Positions 1-13,081 of a stretch of DNA of 64,000 bases are shown here, in pieces. Where the stretch lies: the NCBI RefSeq assembly GCF_040412085.2, contig NZ_CP115920.1, forward strand, positions 248,001-312,000. Direction: 5' to 3'. The stretch comes from Vibrio sp. CB1-14. Lineage in GTDB: Bacteria; Pseudomonadota; Gammaproteobacteria; Enterobacterales; Vibrionaceae. Positions within the stretch are counted from its first letter, which is position 1; every line of letters starts with the position of its first letter. The notes under the pieces were generated by a model. That model searched no databases and had not been told where the DNA came from. It worked only from the letters and a program-made list of their open reading frames with translations. The position numbers and the translations under genes were made by a program.

Positions 1-1
1 A

Positions 2-619
2 GAAGTAACCGAGATGCAGCGCCTAGTTAAAGGTGAGGTAATCGCATCTACGTTTGATGAGCCAGCGTCTCGCCACGTTCAGGTTGCTGAAATGGTTATC
101 GAGAAAGCGAAGCGTCTTGTTGAACACAAGAAAGACGTGGTTATCCTACTAGACTCTATCACTCGTCTAGCTCGCGCTTATAACACTGTTGTACCTTCAT
201 CAGGTAAGGTTCTTACTGGTGGTGTTGATGCTAACGCACTACACCGTCCTAAGCGTTTCTTCGGTGCAGCTCGTAACGTAGAAGAAGGCGGTAGCCTAAC
301 TATCATCGCAACAGCGCTAGTGGATACTGGTTCTAAGATGGATGAAGTTATCTACGAAGAGTTTAAAGGTACAGGTAACATGGAACTGCACCTAAACCGT
401 AAGATTGCCGAGAAGCGCGTGTTCCCTGCGATTGACTTCAACCGTTCAGGTACCCGTCGTGAAGAGCTACTGACGAAAGCAGATGAGCTACAGAAGATGT
501 GGATCCTACGTAAGATTGTTCACCCAATGGGCGAAATCGATGCGATGGAATTCCTAATCGACAAGCTTGCAATGACTAAGACTAATGACGAGTTCTTTGA
601 CGCAATGCGTCGCCAGTAA
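2..619 (+). CDS. rho: Transcription termination factor Rho (C-terminal part, 5' truncated)
   Basis: The frame is open from the window edge, so this is the last ~205 residues of the ~419-residue hexameric RNA helicase that ends Rho-dependent transcripts. Visible are the Walker B region ([16 protein letters not shown]), the Q-loop/secondary RNA-binding segment ([20 protein letters not shown]), the arginine-finger region ([20 protein letters not shown], with SGTRRE directly after it) and the family's usual C-terminus. The N-terminal RNA-binding domain and Walker A lie outside the window. A strong hairpin terminator follows 44 bp after the stop. Identification is secure; completeness cannot be judged. 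Confidence 0.97.
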   Translation, partial: EVTEMQRLVKGEVIASTFDEPASRHVQVAEMVIEKAKRLVEHKKDVVILLDSITRLARAYNTVVPSSGKVLTGGVDANALHRPKRFFGAARNVEEGGSLTIIATALVDTGSKMDEVIYEEFKGTGNMELHLNRKIAEKRVFPAIDFNRSGTRREELLTKADELQKMWILRKIVHPMGEIDAMEFLIDKLAMTKTNDEFFDAMRRQ

Positions 620-662
620 TCGTTAATCGCGACCGCAAAGCGGACAACGAGTCTCAAATTTT

Positions 663-690
663 AAACGTCACCCTTAAGGGGTGACGTTTT
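663..690 (+). terminator. Rho-independent terminator after rho
   Basis: The 9-11 bp stem AAACGTCACCC / GGGGTGACGTTT with a short TTA-type loop is followed by a T run. It separates rho from the next gene, which has its own strong ribosome binding site. Confidence 0.85.
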
Positions 691-748
691 TGTTTGCACT
701 TCCCCTGTTTCACGCGCACAATACTGAGTGTGTTAACAGGAGGTTAAT

Positions 749-1747
749 ATGCTACAAGGATGGTTAGCGTCGTTACTCCTCGTATTGGTTGTTTCATTCT
801 CACAACCGGTGCACGCGTCTAAGGAAATGACGCAGCAGGAAGTAGAACGCTGGTTGCAAAGCCAAGTGGTACTGCAAAAAGTTGACGATTTTTTGTTATT
901 GGTGGAACAAGATGACACCGACGGCCTTAAATTTGCGTTAAATAGACTCGCGTTACCTCAGCAAGAGGTGGCGAGATTTTTGTTGCTCAAACATATTGAA
1001 GACAACGAACGTATTCTTTCCCCTAAAATGGCCATTTTCGTTCAAGGCCAAAAATCCCTGCCGCCTACTTACACTATGCTTGAGCGTGGTGATGGTTATG
1101 AGTTTTCTATTCCGGCGTTTAACTACCCAGCTATTTCTGCGCGATTGATTAAGCGTTGGAACAGTGATCAGAAAACCTTGGAGTTTATTCTACAGGCCGA
1201 AAGTGAGCAGTTGGTATTGCGTGATTGGCTATCTGAGGGTAGCGATTATGAGCGTAAGATCCGCGAGGACTTATTGGTCAAAGAGTTTGACAGCTTGTCA
1301 CCGAAAGCGAACGCATTTATTAGTCAGCAACTTACCGATACCAATATCACCGAGTGGTTGCCTTCAACTCGCGTATTGGTGCGAATGGCTCAAGTGAATG
1401 AAGACGCAGCCTTATATGACTTACTATGGAAAATGCGCGCAGATTATCATAGCCAAGTAGAATTAGAGAGGCTGGCGAGTCTTTCTTCTCCATTTGCTCA
1501 GCAACAAATCATGGCGGCTGCTCGTAATCCGAGCCTAAAACGTCAGGCGATCACTGAACTTGCTCAAATCACGCCACTACCGAATGAAGTGAAAACCTTC
1601 TTGGTGACACGAATGACCAAGGTGGAAGACGCCAGTTTTGTCGCCAGTCAATTGGCGCAGAATGGTCATGGTGGATGGGTGAGGGATGTGTTGTCGACCA
1701 ACAGCCAGGTGAAAGCGAGTTTGGTGTTGCAAGCCCTATCTAATTAA
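749..1747 (+). CDS. Exported protein of unknown function with helical-repeat look
   Basis: I do not recognise a named family in this 332-residue protein. It starts with a clear Sec signal peptide (hydrophobic residues 5-18, cleavage probably after VHA at 21-23), so it should be periplasmic. The mature part is rich in Leu, Glu and Gln and is predicted by eye to be mostly amphipathic helices, like a HEAT/TPR-type solenoid, especially residues ~180-330. The start is supported by an excellent Shine-Dalgarno (AGGAGG, 739-744). It sits alone between the rho terminator and ubiD. Conserved-hypothetical status is inferred; no catalytic motif is visible. Confidence 0.8.
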   Translation: MLQGWLASLLLVLVVSFSQPVHASKEMTQQEVERWLQSQVVLQKVDDFLLLVEQDDTDGLKFALNRLALPQQEVARFLLLKHIEDNERILSPKMAIFVQGQKSLPPTYTMLERGDGYEFSIPAFNYPAISARLIKRWNSDQKTLEFILQAESEQLVLRDWLSEGSDYERKIREDLLVKEFDSLSPKANAFISQQLTDTNITEWLPSTRVLVRMAQVNEDAALYDLLWKMRADYHSQVELERLASLSSPFAQQQIMAAARNPSLKRQAITELAQITPLPNEVKTFLVTRMTKVEDASFVASQLAQNGHGGWVRDVLSTNSQVKASLVLQALSN

Positions 1748-1808
1748 CTGAATTTTTTCAGCTTATCAACATCACAGAGGACATTTCACCCGATGATAGA
1801 TTTGCGTA

Positions 1809-1814
1809 TATAAT
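1809..1814 (+). promoter_or_regulatory. Probable -10 element of the ubiD promoter
   Basis: A perfect TATAAT lies 31 bp upstream of the ubiD start in a 97-bp gap after the preceding gene. The -35 is poor (TTTCAC or TCACCC depending on spacing), so the promoter may be weak or activator-dependent. Confidence 0.5.
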
Positions 1815-1844
1815 GGTACCTTCTTTCAAGGCGAAGTATCCCCT

Positions 1845-3710
1845 ATGATTTACAAGGACTTACGTGATTTCACTCAGCACCTGGAAAGCCAGGGGCTGCT
1901 CAAGCGCATCTCACATCCCGTCGACCCTGATTATGAAATGACGGAGATCAGCGACAGAACTCTGCGATCGGGTGGACCTGCTCTGCTGTTTGAAAACCCG
2001 ATTGGCTATGACATGCCGGTGTTGACCAATTTATTTGGTACCCCTGAGCGTGTAGCGATGGGGATGGGACGACAGCAAGTATCAGAGCTTAGAGAAGTAG
2101 GCAAATTGCTGGCCTACCTAAAAGAGCCTGAGCCTCCTCGTGGATTTAAAGACGCGATCAATAAAATTCCTCTATTTAAGAAAGTGCTGCATATGCCAGC
2201 CAAACGGCTACGTAAAGCTGCTTGCCAGCAAGTCGTTTGGCAAGGTGATGAGGTCGAACTTGATAAAATCCCTGTAATGAGTTGCTGGCCTGATGATGTC
2301 GCACCCTTGCTAACATGGGGACTAACGGTCACCAAAGGATCGAACAAGAAGCGTCAAAATTTAGGTATCTATCGCCAACAGAAGATAGCCAAGAATAAGA
2401 TCATCATGCGCTGGCTCGCGCATCGCGGTGGTGCGCTTGATCTAAGAGACTGGATGGAAACTAATCCAGGAAAACCGTTCCCGGTATCGGTCGCATTTGG
2501 CGCCGACCCGGCTACCATCCTTGGGGCGGTCACACCCGTACCTGATACGTTGTCTGAATATGCCTTTGCTGGCTTGCTGCGTGGCGAACGTACCGAAGTG
2601 GTCAAATCGGTTAGCAACGATCTTGAAGTGCCAGCGAGCGCCGAAATTGTCCTTGAGGGTTACATTGATCCGCAAGAGTTTGCCGATGAGGGTCCGTATG
2701 GAGACCACACTGGCTACTACAACGAAAAAGAAAAGCACCACGTCTTTACAATTACGCACATTACTATGCGTGAAAACCCTATCTATCACAGTACTTATAC
2801 AGGTCGTCCACCAGATGAGCCGGCTGTACTGGGGGTGTCGTTGAACGAAGTCTTCGTGCCTATCTTGCAAAAGCAGTTCCCGGAAATTGAAGATTTCTAT
2901 CTTCCGCCAGAAGGATGTTCGTATCGTATGGCGGTGGTAACAATGAAGAAGCAATACCCGGGGCACGCTAAGCGCGTCATGATGGGGGTATGGTCTTTCT
3001 TGCGACAGTTCATGTACACCAAGTTTGTGATTGTATGCGATGAAAGCGTCAATGGCCGCGATTGGCAGCAAGTCACGCAAGCCATGAATGACCATATGGT
3101 ACCGAGTCGCGATACCTTGATGATCGACAGCACGCCGATAGATTCTTTGGACTTTGCATCGCCGGTTACGGGTCTAGGTTCCAAAATGGGACTGGACGCC
3201 ACGATTAAGTGGGATGCAGAGTTGGAGCTGGAGGCGGCGAAGTATCAAACAACACAAGATATCGAACGCTCGAATAGTTGGGATGAAACCTTATTGGCGA
3301 AACAGGTTACAGCTCAATATCCAGAGGTGACTGACTTGTATATTGCACCGGGAACGGGTACAAATCGTATGGTACTGCTGACTCTAGATAAGCAACGCGC
3401 AGGTCAAGCTATTGAGGTGATGGAAGGAGTAGAGGCTATACTCTCACCTTATCTGGCGACTAAGTTTATCGTTGCCTGCGATCAAGACGTGAATGTGCGT
3501 GATTGGAATGATGTGATTTGGGCGATCACTACGAGAATGGATCCGTCCAGAGATACATTGCTGGTCAACGATAGCACCTCTAGAGCATATTTAGATGCAA
3601 CCAATAAACTTGAAGACGAAGTGACTCGTGAGTGGGGCATACCAATTAAAAAAGACCCTGCATTGGTTGCGAAGATAGACAGCATTTGGGATGAACTAAA
3701 TATCCTATGA
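1845..3710 (+). CDS. ubiD: 4-hydroxy-3-polyprenylbenzoate decarboxylase UbiD, with duplicated C-terminal region
   Basis: This is the prenylated-FMN-dependent decarboxylase of ubiquinone synthesis. Residues 1-455 follow E. coli UbiD closely, including [20 protein letters not shown], the [12 protein letters not shown] segment and [14 protein letters not shown]. At 621 residues it is ~124 longer than the E. coli enzyme (497). The extra length is an internal repeat: residues ~345-455 ([11 protein letters not shown] ... LDATIKW) recur in diverged form at ~492-588 ([11 protein letters not shown] ... LDATNK). Each copy holds a TKFxxxCD...RDW...PSRDTL core. The usual C-terminus ([10 protein letters not shown] ... 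SIWDEL) follows copy two. The stop overlaps the ferredoxin start by 4 bp, giving an operon with the ferredoxin and fre. Identity is very secure; the role of the repeat is unknown. Confidence 0.96.
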   Translation: MIYKDLRDFTQHLESQGLLKRISHPVDPDYEMTEISDRTLRSGGPALLFENPIGYDMPVLTNLFGTPERVAMGMGRQQVSELREVGKLLAYLKEPEPPRGFKDAINKIPLFKKVLHMPAKRLRKAACQQVVWQGDEVELDKIPVMSCWPDDVAPLLTWGLTVTKGSNKKRQNLGIYRQQKIAKNKIIMRWLAHRGGALDLRDWMETNPGKPFPVSVAFGADPATILGAVTPVPDTLSEYAFAGLLRGERTEVVKSVSNDLEVPASAEIVLEGYIDPQEFADEGPYGDHTGYYNEKEKHHVFTITHITMRENPIYHSTYTGRPPDEPAVLGVSLNEVFVPILQKQFPEIEDFYLPPEGCSYRMAVVTMKKQYPGHAKRVMMGVWSFLRQFMYTKFVIVCDESVNGRDWQQVTQAMNDHMVPSRDTLMIDSTPIDSLDFASPVTGLGSKMGLDATIKWDAELELEAAKYQTTQDIERSNSWDETLLAKQVTAQYPEVTDLYIAPGTGTNRMVLLTLDKQRAGQAIEVMEGVEAILSPYLATKFIVACDQDVNVRDWNDVIWAITTRMDPSRDTLLVNDSTSRAYLDATNKLEDEVTREWGIPIKKDPALVAKIDSIWDELNIL

Positions 3711-3979
3711 CTAAGCGAGTAGTGCTCAAGCCTCAGAACCTTGAGTTTATAGTCGAAGAAGGGCAGACAGTGTTAGAGGCTGCGCTCAACCAGAATCTTG
3801 CTTTTCCTCACCGCTGTATGGTGGGAGCCTGCGCTTCTTGTTTATGCCGTATCGAGTCAGGTGCGGTAGACTATGATTTGGAACCATTACTTACCGAGAA
3901 AGAAAAGCAGCAAGGCTGGATGTTCTCCTGTCTTGCATATCCAAAGAGTGATTTGGTGATCACCTTTGGAGACGAATAA
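3707..3979 (+). CDS. Small plant-type [2Fe-2S] ferredoxin
   Basis: The 90-residue protein is a complete minimal 2Fe-2S ferredoxin fold. Cluster ligands are Cys37, Cys42 and Cys45 (CX4CX2C) and Cys75 (FSC), with a further Cys47. It has no reductase domain of its own and no export signal, so it should be a cytosolic electron carrier. Its start overlaps the ubiD stop (ATGA) and fre begins 12 bp after it, so the three are almost certainly co-transcribed. The likely partner is the Fre flavin reductase downstream; the acceptor is unknown. Family assignment is firm, the physiological role is inference. Confidence 0.9.
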   Translation: MTKRVVLKPQNLEFIVEEGQTVLEAALNQNLAFPHRCMVGACASCLCRIESGAVDYDLEPLLTEKEKQQGWMFSCLAYPKSDLVITFGDE

Positions 3980-3991
3980 AAGAGATAAACC

Positions 3992-4705
3992 ATGACCATC
4001 AATTGTAAAGTTAAGTCTATTGAGCCTTTAGCAGCGAATACCTATCAAATTTTGCTGCACCCAGAACAGCCTGTTAGCTTTAAAGCAGGTCAATATTTAA
4101 TGGTAGTAATGGGTGAGGCCGACAAGCGTCCTTTCTCTATTGCTAGCAGCCCTTGCCGTCATGAAGGCGAGATCGAACTCCACATTGGTGCTGCGGAGCA
4201 TAATGCTTATGCGTTAGAAGTGGTTGAATCAATGAAGCATGCACTTGAAGTGGGTGGCGACATTCAGATTGATGCCCCTCATGGCGAAGCGTGGATTCGT
4301 GAAGATAGCCAACGCCCAATTTTATTGATTGCTGGTGGCACGGGTTTTAGCTATGTACGTTCTATTCTTGATCACTGCATTAGCCAAAACATTGCTCAGC
4401 CTATTTATCTCTATTGGGGTGGTCGTGATGAAGCTCAGCTATATGCCAAACAAGAGTTGGCTGACATCGCTAATGCTCATGAGCGCATTCAGTTCATTCC
4501 AGTTATCGAAGAGACACTTTCTGAGTGGACGGGCAAACAAGGCAACGTACTTCAAGCGGTCAGTGACGATTTTGATTCACTCGCAGACTTCGATATCTAT
4601 ATAGCAGGCCGTTTTGAAATGGCTGGCGCTGCACGTGAACAGTTCACGCAAAACAAGCAAGCGAAGTCTGATCACATGTATGGTGATGCGTACGCATTTA
4701 TCTAA
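3992..4705 (+). CDS. fre: NAD(P)H-flavin reductase Fre
   Basis: This 237-residue enzyme reduces free FMN/FAD with NAD(P)H in the cytoplasm. It has the ferredoxin-NADP reductase fold: a flavin-binding RPFSIASSP segment (~residues 46-54), the nicotinamide-binding [16 protein letters not shown] (~110-125), and the C-terminal YGDAYAFI typical of Fre. E. coli Fre is 233 residues. In Vibrio it is close to luciferase-associated FRase I. It is third in the ubiD-ferredoxin-fre unit; reduced FMN is the precursor UbiX needs to make the UbiD cofactor, a plausible reason for the linkage. A hairpin terminator follows. Confidence 0.95.
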   Translation: MTINCKVKSIEPLAANTYQILLHPEQPVSFKAGQYLMVVMGEADKRPFSIASSPCRHEGEIELHIGAAEHNAYALEVVESMKHALEVGGDIQIDAPHGEAWIREDSQRPILLIAGGTGFSYVRSILDHCISQNIAQPIYLYWGGRDEAQLYAKQELADIANAHERIQFIPVIEETLSEWTGKQGNVLQAVSDDFDSLADFDIYIAGRFEMAGAAREQFTQNKQAKSDHMYGDAYAFI

Positions 4706-4724
4706 TTGTTAGTGATTTGCGGCT

Positions 4725-4755
4725 AAAAGGAGAGTTTTTATACTCTCCTTTTTGT
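4725..4755 (+). terminator. Rho-independent terminator after fre
   Basis: The stem AAAGGAGAGT / ACTCTCCTTT around a T-rich loop is followed by TTTTG and TTTTTT. It insulates the ubiD-fre operon from the rRNA promoters just downstream. Confidence 0.85.
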
Positions 4756-4769
4756 TTTTTGATGGTATT

Positions 4770-5040
4770 TCAATCAAAAGAACGTTTTTTTTAAAAAATA
4801 TTGAAAAAGGGGTTGCGCGGCTTCTCATTCTCCCTATAATGCGCACCACACCAAACGGGAGGGCAGCAAAGCAAGAGCCCAACAGGTTTGGCGGGCAAAA
4901 AGCCTAAACGAAAATAATTTGGAAAAGTGGTTGACACGACAAGTTATCTAGTTAAAATGGCCGCCCACTTCGAGAGAAAAGCCGAAAGGCTCAAAAACGA
5001 AAGTTTAGCTTCTCGAAGAAACGTTCTTTAAAAATTTAAA
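4770..5040 (+). promoter_or_regulatory. rRNA operon promoters P1 and P2 with UP element and boxA
   Basis: P1 has -35 TTGCGC (4813-4818), 16 bp spacing and -10 TATAAT (4835-4840). A GCGC discriminator typical of stringent/ppGpp control follows, and an A/T-rich UP-like tract at ~4770-4810 precedes it. P2 has -35 TTGACA (4931-4936), 16 bp and -10 TAAAAT (4953-4958), again with a GC-rich discriminator. A boxA-like antitermination element, GTTCTTTAAAA, lies at 5023-5033. The 533-bp gap between fre and 16S is therefore fully regulatory and leader. Confidence 0.85.
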
Positions 5041-5062
5041 CCTATCAATCTGTGTGGGCACT
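5041..5062 (+). other. 5' arm of the 16S precursor RNase III stem
   Basis: This 22-base segment is almost fully complementary to 6811-6833 behind 16S (shared core TCAATCTGTGTGG). Pairing would enclose the whole 16S gene in the long stem cleaved by RNase III in other gammaproteobacteria. Confidence 0.75.
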
Positions 5063-5238
5063 CGTTGATGATAATCAAATTAGATACCTCGGTATCAAAT
5101 TAGGTTTTCAATGAACTGAGTGACCAATCAAGTCGAAAGACTTGGCACAGTCAATTCATTATCGTTCTGTTGGAACGATAATAGCTTTAGATTACTTATG
5201 TAGTTTAAAGTCAGTATTCATTGAGCCGACAAAATCTT

Positions 5239-6789
<1,551 letters not shown>

Positions 6790-6810
6790 TACGAATAGAT
6801 TATTGCGATG

Positions 6811-6833
6811 AGTGTTCACACAGATTGATTAGG
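6811..6833 (+). other. 3' arm of the 16S precursor RNase III stem
   Basis: Complementary to 5041-5062 upstream of 16S with one small interruption; it lies 22 nt after the mature 16S 3' end and before tRNA-Ile. Confidence 0.75.
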
Positions 6834-6856
6834 TTTATGAATTAAAGACGATGCTT

Positions 6857-6933
6857 GGGTCTGTAGCTCAGGTGGTTAGAGCGTTCGCCTGATAAGCGAG
6901 AGGTCGGTGGTTCAAGTCCACTCAGACCCACCA
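6857..6933 (+). tRNA. ileT: tRNA-Ile (GAU anticodon)
   Basis: A 77-nt cloverleaf with acceptor stem GGGTCTG / CAGACCC, D-arm TAGCTCAGGTGGTTAGAGC, anticodon loop CTGATAA (anticodon GAT), T-arm GGTTCAAGTCC and an encoded CCA. It sits in the 16S-23S spacer, where tRNA-Ile followed by tRNA-Ala is the classic arrangement. Confidence 0.97.
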
Positions 6934-6974
6934 ATCTTCCTCCCAGATGATTGGCGATAAGCATCAACACTGAT

Positions 6975-7050
6975 GGGGCTATAGCTCAGCTGGGAGAGCG
7001 CCTGCCTTGCACGCAGGAGGTCTGCGGTTCGATCCCGCATAGCTCCACCA
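6975..7050 (+). tRNA. alaT: tRNA-Ala (UGC anticodon)
   Basis: A 76-nt cloverleaf with acceptor GGGGCTA / TAGCTCC, D-arm TAGCTCAGCTGGGAGAGC, anticodon loop CTTGCAC (anticodon TGC), T-arm GGTTCGATCCC and an encoded CCA. It lies 41 bp after tRNA-Ile in the 16S-23S spacer. Confidence 0.97.
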
Positions 7051-7399
7051 TCTTTAAGTGTTTTCTCTTTGAGAATATTTAAAAATGGTTTCTTTCTTTA
7101 ACTAGAAAGCAAATCTCGTTCTTTAACAATTTGGAAAGCTGACGAATAACATTTGATTAATGTTATTCATTTAAAAGTTCTCAAATCCTAGATGATTTAA
7201 TCATTTAGGTACCAACACACATTCAAGTGTTCTTGGAAGTGACGAAAGTCCACTTTTTGCCTCTGCTTTTTCTTAAAAAGCGGGAACAAAGAGTTATTTG
7301 AGTCCGGCAAAATCGAGTCTGCACATGTATAAAAATGCAGACAACTTTGGTTGTTTAACGACAATCTCGAGGTTTCTTTGAAACTCTTTGGGGTTGTAT
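7051..7399 (+). other. tRNA-Ala to 23S spacer with boxA
   Basis: This 349-bp transcribed spacer has no gene. It holds a canonical boxA (GTTCTTTAACAA, 7118-7129) for antitermination ahead of 23S, followed by a hairpin GAATAACATT / AATGTTATTC at ~7143-7167. Positions 7386-7406 are the 5' arm of the 23S RNase III stem, perfectly complementary to 10278-10298 (CTTAACCATACAACACCC). Confidence 0.75.
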
Positions 7400-10286
<2,887 letters not shown>

Positions 10287-10411
10287 ACAACACCCAAAGG
10301 GTTTTGATTGGACTCAAAGCAAGAACAAATTGAATGTGTAGAGAACGCATTAACAGCTTTCCGAATTTATTGTTTTCAGATTTTCAGAAAATCTGAAGGC
10401 AAAACAGAATT

Positions 10412-10531
10412 TGCTTGGCGACCATAGCATTGTGGACCCACCTGATTTCCATGCCGAACTCAGAAGTGAAACGCAATAGCGCCGATGGTAGTGTGGGGTT
10501 TCCCCATGTGAGAGTAGGACATCGCCAGGCT
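10412..10531 (+). rRNA. rrf: 5S ribosomal RNA
   Basis: A 120-nt 5S gene closed by TGCTTGGCG at the 5' end and CGCCAGGCT at the 3' end. It contains the conserved CCATGCCGAACTCAGAAGTG and GATGGTAGTGTGGGG segments and lies 125 bp after 23S. Confidence 0.96.
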
Positions 10532-10600
10532 TTGAATACTGTTACTTGCAATAGTAAGTAACCACATCACCAGTGTACGAATCTGTTGATGACAATTTGT

Positions 10601-10691
10601 GGAGAGATGGCTGAGTGGTCGAAAGCACCGGTCTTGAAAACCGGCAACCGTTAATAGCGGTTCTAGGGTTCAAATCCCTATCTCTCCGCCA
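10601..10691 (+). tRNA. serT: tRNA-Ser (UGA anticodon)
   Basis: A 91-nt class II tRNA with acceptor GGAGAGA / TCTCTCC, anticodon loop CTTGAAA (anticodon TGA), a long variable arm (CAACCGTTAATAGCGGTT) and an encoded CCA. It lies 69 bp after 5S and is followed 4 bp later by a strong terminator, so it is probably the last gene of the rRNA transcript; an own promoter in the 69-bp gap cannot be excluded. Confidence 0.97.
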
Positions 10692-10695
10692 CATT

Positions 10696-10728
10696 AAAAA
10701 GCCCGCTGAGTAATCAGCGGGCTTTTTT
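10696..10728 (+). terminator. Terminator of the rRNA operon / tRNA-Ser
   Basis: AAAAAGCCCGCTGA / TCAGCGGGCTTTTTT with a four-base loop (GTAA) and a T6 run: a very stable intrinsic terminator right behind tRNA-Ser. Confidence 0.92.
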
Positions 10729-10846
10729 CATATCTGAGATTCTTAAAGCGCTAACCTAGCCACTATCGAACTCCGCTGCCCTTCCGTTTGCTGTCTTTGT
10801 CTGTCAAAGTAAGCTTTACTCCTCAACCATTAAAGGTAACCAAACC

Positions 10847-11839
10847 TTGAGTTCTTGTTCTTACGAGCCAGCAGAGTCCTTGAAAAAACAACTTGGTGAC
10901 CAACACAATGCGGTTTCAAAAGAGCCAATACAGAGCCTTTGGAGCGGATATGGCGAACTATTTCGCGTTTATACCGATAACCCTGCGCTACCCAGTCTGA
11001 TAGTTAAGGCCATTGACCTACCAAAGGTTGCACCTAAGCATCACCCGAAAGGCTGGAATACTGAGCTTTCAAACCAAAGAAAGCTTAAGTCCTATCAAGT
11101 TGAATTTCATTGGTACCAGCACTATGTTGCCCGAATGCCTATCGGCTGGGCGCCACGTTGTTTAGCCGCAGAAAGTCATGGCTCGCACTATGAGTTGCTT
11201 TTGGAAGATCTCAAGCTAGTTGAGTGTGCTAGGGTGGTAAAAACCCCATCAAACCAAGAGATAGAAACGGCACTTCGCTGGTTAGCGCAGTTTCACGCGT
11301 TTTGGTTGGGCACTGAGACTACTGGACTGTGGCAGCAAGGCACCTATTGGCATTTAGCCACTCGACCCGATGAGTGGCAGGCAATGACGTCAAGTCGTTA
11401 TAAATCAGCTGCTGAGCGCATAGATGACATACTCAATGATTGTCGTTATCAAACCCTAGTACATGGCGATGCGAAGCTGGCTAACTTTTGTTTCAACGAA
11501 ACCGGCACACAGGTCAGTGCGGTTGATTTTCAGTATGTTGGCGGTGGCGTGGGGGTGAAAGATGTCGCGCTATTTCTTTGCACAGTGCTCGATTTTGATG
11601 ATCCTCAGTTATCTATCGACAGCCATGTTGAAACTTATTTTGAAGCGTTACAGGCAGCGCTGGCTCGCTATCAGCCTAATGTGGATGCAAGTGATGTGTG
11701 TCATGAGTGGCGAAAGCTACTAGGACTCGCGTGGGCTGACTATCAGCGTTTTCTGCTTGGCTGGAGCCCAGTTCATGTGCGAGTGAATGCCTTTACGAAT
11801 AAGCTGACTTTAGAGGCACTCGACGACTTTCTGTTGTAA
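10847..11839 (+). CDS. Choline/ecdysteroid-kinase-like phosphotransferase
   Basis: This 330-residue protein has the aminoglycoside-phosphotransferase/choline-kinase fold. The Brenner motif is LVHGDAKLANFCF (~residues 205-217) with catalytic Asp after HG, followed by the metal-binding segment AVDFQYVGGGVGVKDVA (~225-240) where DF replaces the usual DW/DFG. These features and the GGGVGVKD stretch point to the EcKinase-like/DUF1679 branch rather than antibiotic kinases. The start is TTG, the only sensible initiator before the conserved part, with AAAGGTAA about 10 bases upstream. It stands alone between the rRNA operon and hemY. Substrate unknown. Confidence 0.82.
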   Translation: MSSCSYEPAESLKKQLGDQHNAVSKEPIQSLWSGYGELFRVYTDNPALPSLIVKAIDLPKVAPKHHPKGWNTELSNQRKLKSYQVEFHWYQHYVARMPIGWAPRCLAAESHGSHYELLLEDLKLVECARVVKTPSNQEIETALRWLAQFHAFWLGTETTGLWQQGTYWHLATRPDEWQAMTSSRYKSAAERIDDILNDCRYQTLVHGDAKLANFCFNETGTQVSAVDFQYVGGGVGVKDVALFLCTVLDFDDPQLSIDSHVETYFEALQAALARYQPNVDASDVCHEWRKLLGLAWADYQRFLLGWSPVHVRVNAFTNKLTLEALDDFLL

Positions 11840-11851
11840 AAAGCCAGTTGT

Positions 11852-11878
11852 AAAAAAGCTCCCGAGGGAGCTTTTTTA
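11852..11878. terminator. Bidirectional terminator between phosphotransferase and hemY
   Basis: TAAAAAAGCTCCC / GGGAGCTTTTTTA with a GA loop. Both strands carry T runs after the stem, so it can serve the plus-strand kinase and the minus-strand hemCDXY operon, which converge here. Confidence 0.88.
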
Positions 11879-11899
11879 TCATTTATAGAAGTGTTCCAG

Positions 11900-13081
11900 T
11901 TACTTACTGTCAATCAAGGTCAACGCTTTACGAGAAACTTCACCTGCTGCTTTAGTGAGATCTTGCTTCTCAAGCGTATCAGCTAGATACGCATAATCCG
12001 AAACGTCTGGGCGAACCGACAATGCGCGCTCAAAGTGGCGCTGTGCTTCAGGCCATTTCTCTTCGCGGAAGTAAAACTGAGCGAGAGCACTCTGAGCTTT
12101 GGCGTTGTCTGGTTGCTTTTTAACAACATCTTCTAGCATTACAACTACTGGGTGAGCATCCGCTAGGTTCAGCTCTGGTAGTAGAGTATAAAGGTCATCG
12201 TGACCTTGCTTCTTCAGCGTCTCTTTAATCACGGTAAAGGCTTCAGCATCCGCTTTGCGAGCGATAAGCTGCTTTGTAAAGCAACCCACTAGGTGTGTGC
12301 TTTGACGCGTTTTACGAGGCAGTTTGTTCCAATGACCGATTAGACCCTCACTACCTTGTTGGCTAGCAATGTCTTCAAGCAGGCCGCATTGAGCACGCTC
12401 TTCAAGTTCAACTTGCTCTTCAATATCGATAAGCTTGGCTTTGTTAAGCTTTGGCAGTAGATCGATCAGTGCTTGCCACTCGCCAAGTTCACGATAGGTG
12501 GTTTTTAGTAGGCTTAGAACGATCGTATTGCTTGGATACTCGGCTTTTAGTGTCTCAAGTGTTGAGGCCGCAAGTTCCCACTCTTCTTCACGCACAGCTT
12601 GCTTAGCACGAGTAAGCTGAACCGCGAGATCCGAGTTTTCTTGCTGAGAAGCCAGCTCAAGGTAGTGGTCGCGTTTCGCTTTATCGCCTTGACCTAACGC
12701 AGCTTCAGATGCCACTAGATAACACAGCAGAGGCATATCATGATAGTTCGCCCAGCGAGTCACTTTTTTCTCAGCGAGCTTCCAGTCACCTTCTAGCAGC
12801 TTAACAATACCTTCGTTAGTGTAGCGGCGAGAGCGGCGCATCTTACGCACGCTGAAGTAGTTGAATGTGGTCACACTGGTGTAGAGGATCTTCTTGATGA
12901 TGTACTCCAGCAGAAACAGCACGGCAAGCGCGGCAATCACAAAGACAACCAGTGTCGTGACACTCATTTCAATGGTCTTATCGGCAATCGATATCAGCAC
13001 ATAGCCTTGTTGACCAGTGAACTGGGTGCCGACAAACAGCCCTGCGCCCAGTACAACGAAGAGGAAGATTAATCGAATCAT
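11900..13081 (-). CDS. hemY: HemY, membrane TPR protein of the hem operon
   Basis: The 393-residue protein matches HemY of enterobacteria (398 residues). Two N-terminal membrane helices (~residues 3-22 and 40-62) are followed by a TPR-rich helical domain; repeats such as AQSALAQFYFREEKWPEAQRH near residue 335 are typical. HemY has no known catalytic activity; it and HemX are thought to help late haem-pathway enzymes at the inner membrane. Its ATG overlaps the hemX stop by 1 bp (TAATG), and it is the last gene of the hemC-D-X-Y operon before a bidirectional terminator. Confidence 0.92.
   Translation of the reverse strand: MIRLIFLFVVLGAGLFVGTQFTGQQGYVLISIADKTIEMSVTTLVVFVIAALAVLFLLEYIIKKILYTSVTTFNYFSVRKMRRSRRYTNEGIVKLLEGDWKLAEKKVTRWANYHDMPLLCYLVASEAALGQGDKAKRDHYLELASQQENSDLAVQLTRAKQAVREEEWELAASTLETLKAEYPSNTIVLSLLKTTYRELGEWQALIDLLPKLNKAKLIDIEEQVELEERAQCGLLEDIASQQGSEGLIGHWNKLPRKTRQSTHLVGCFTKQLIARKADAEAFTVIKETLKKQGHDDLYTLLPELNLADAHPVVVMLEDVVKKQPDNAKAQSALAQFYFREEKWPEAQRHFERALSVRPDVSDYAYLADTLEKQDLTKAAGEVSRKALTLIDSK

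Noticed and set aside
2442..3095. 217-codon open frame on the minus strand inside ubiD
   Set aside because: It lies wholly within the well-conserved ubiD gene in antisense, has no recognisable domain or ribosome binding site, and its sequence reads as a codon-bias shadow.
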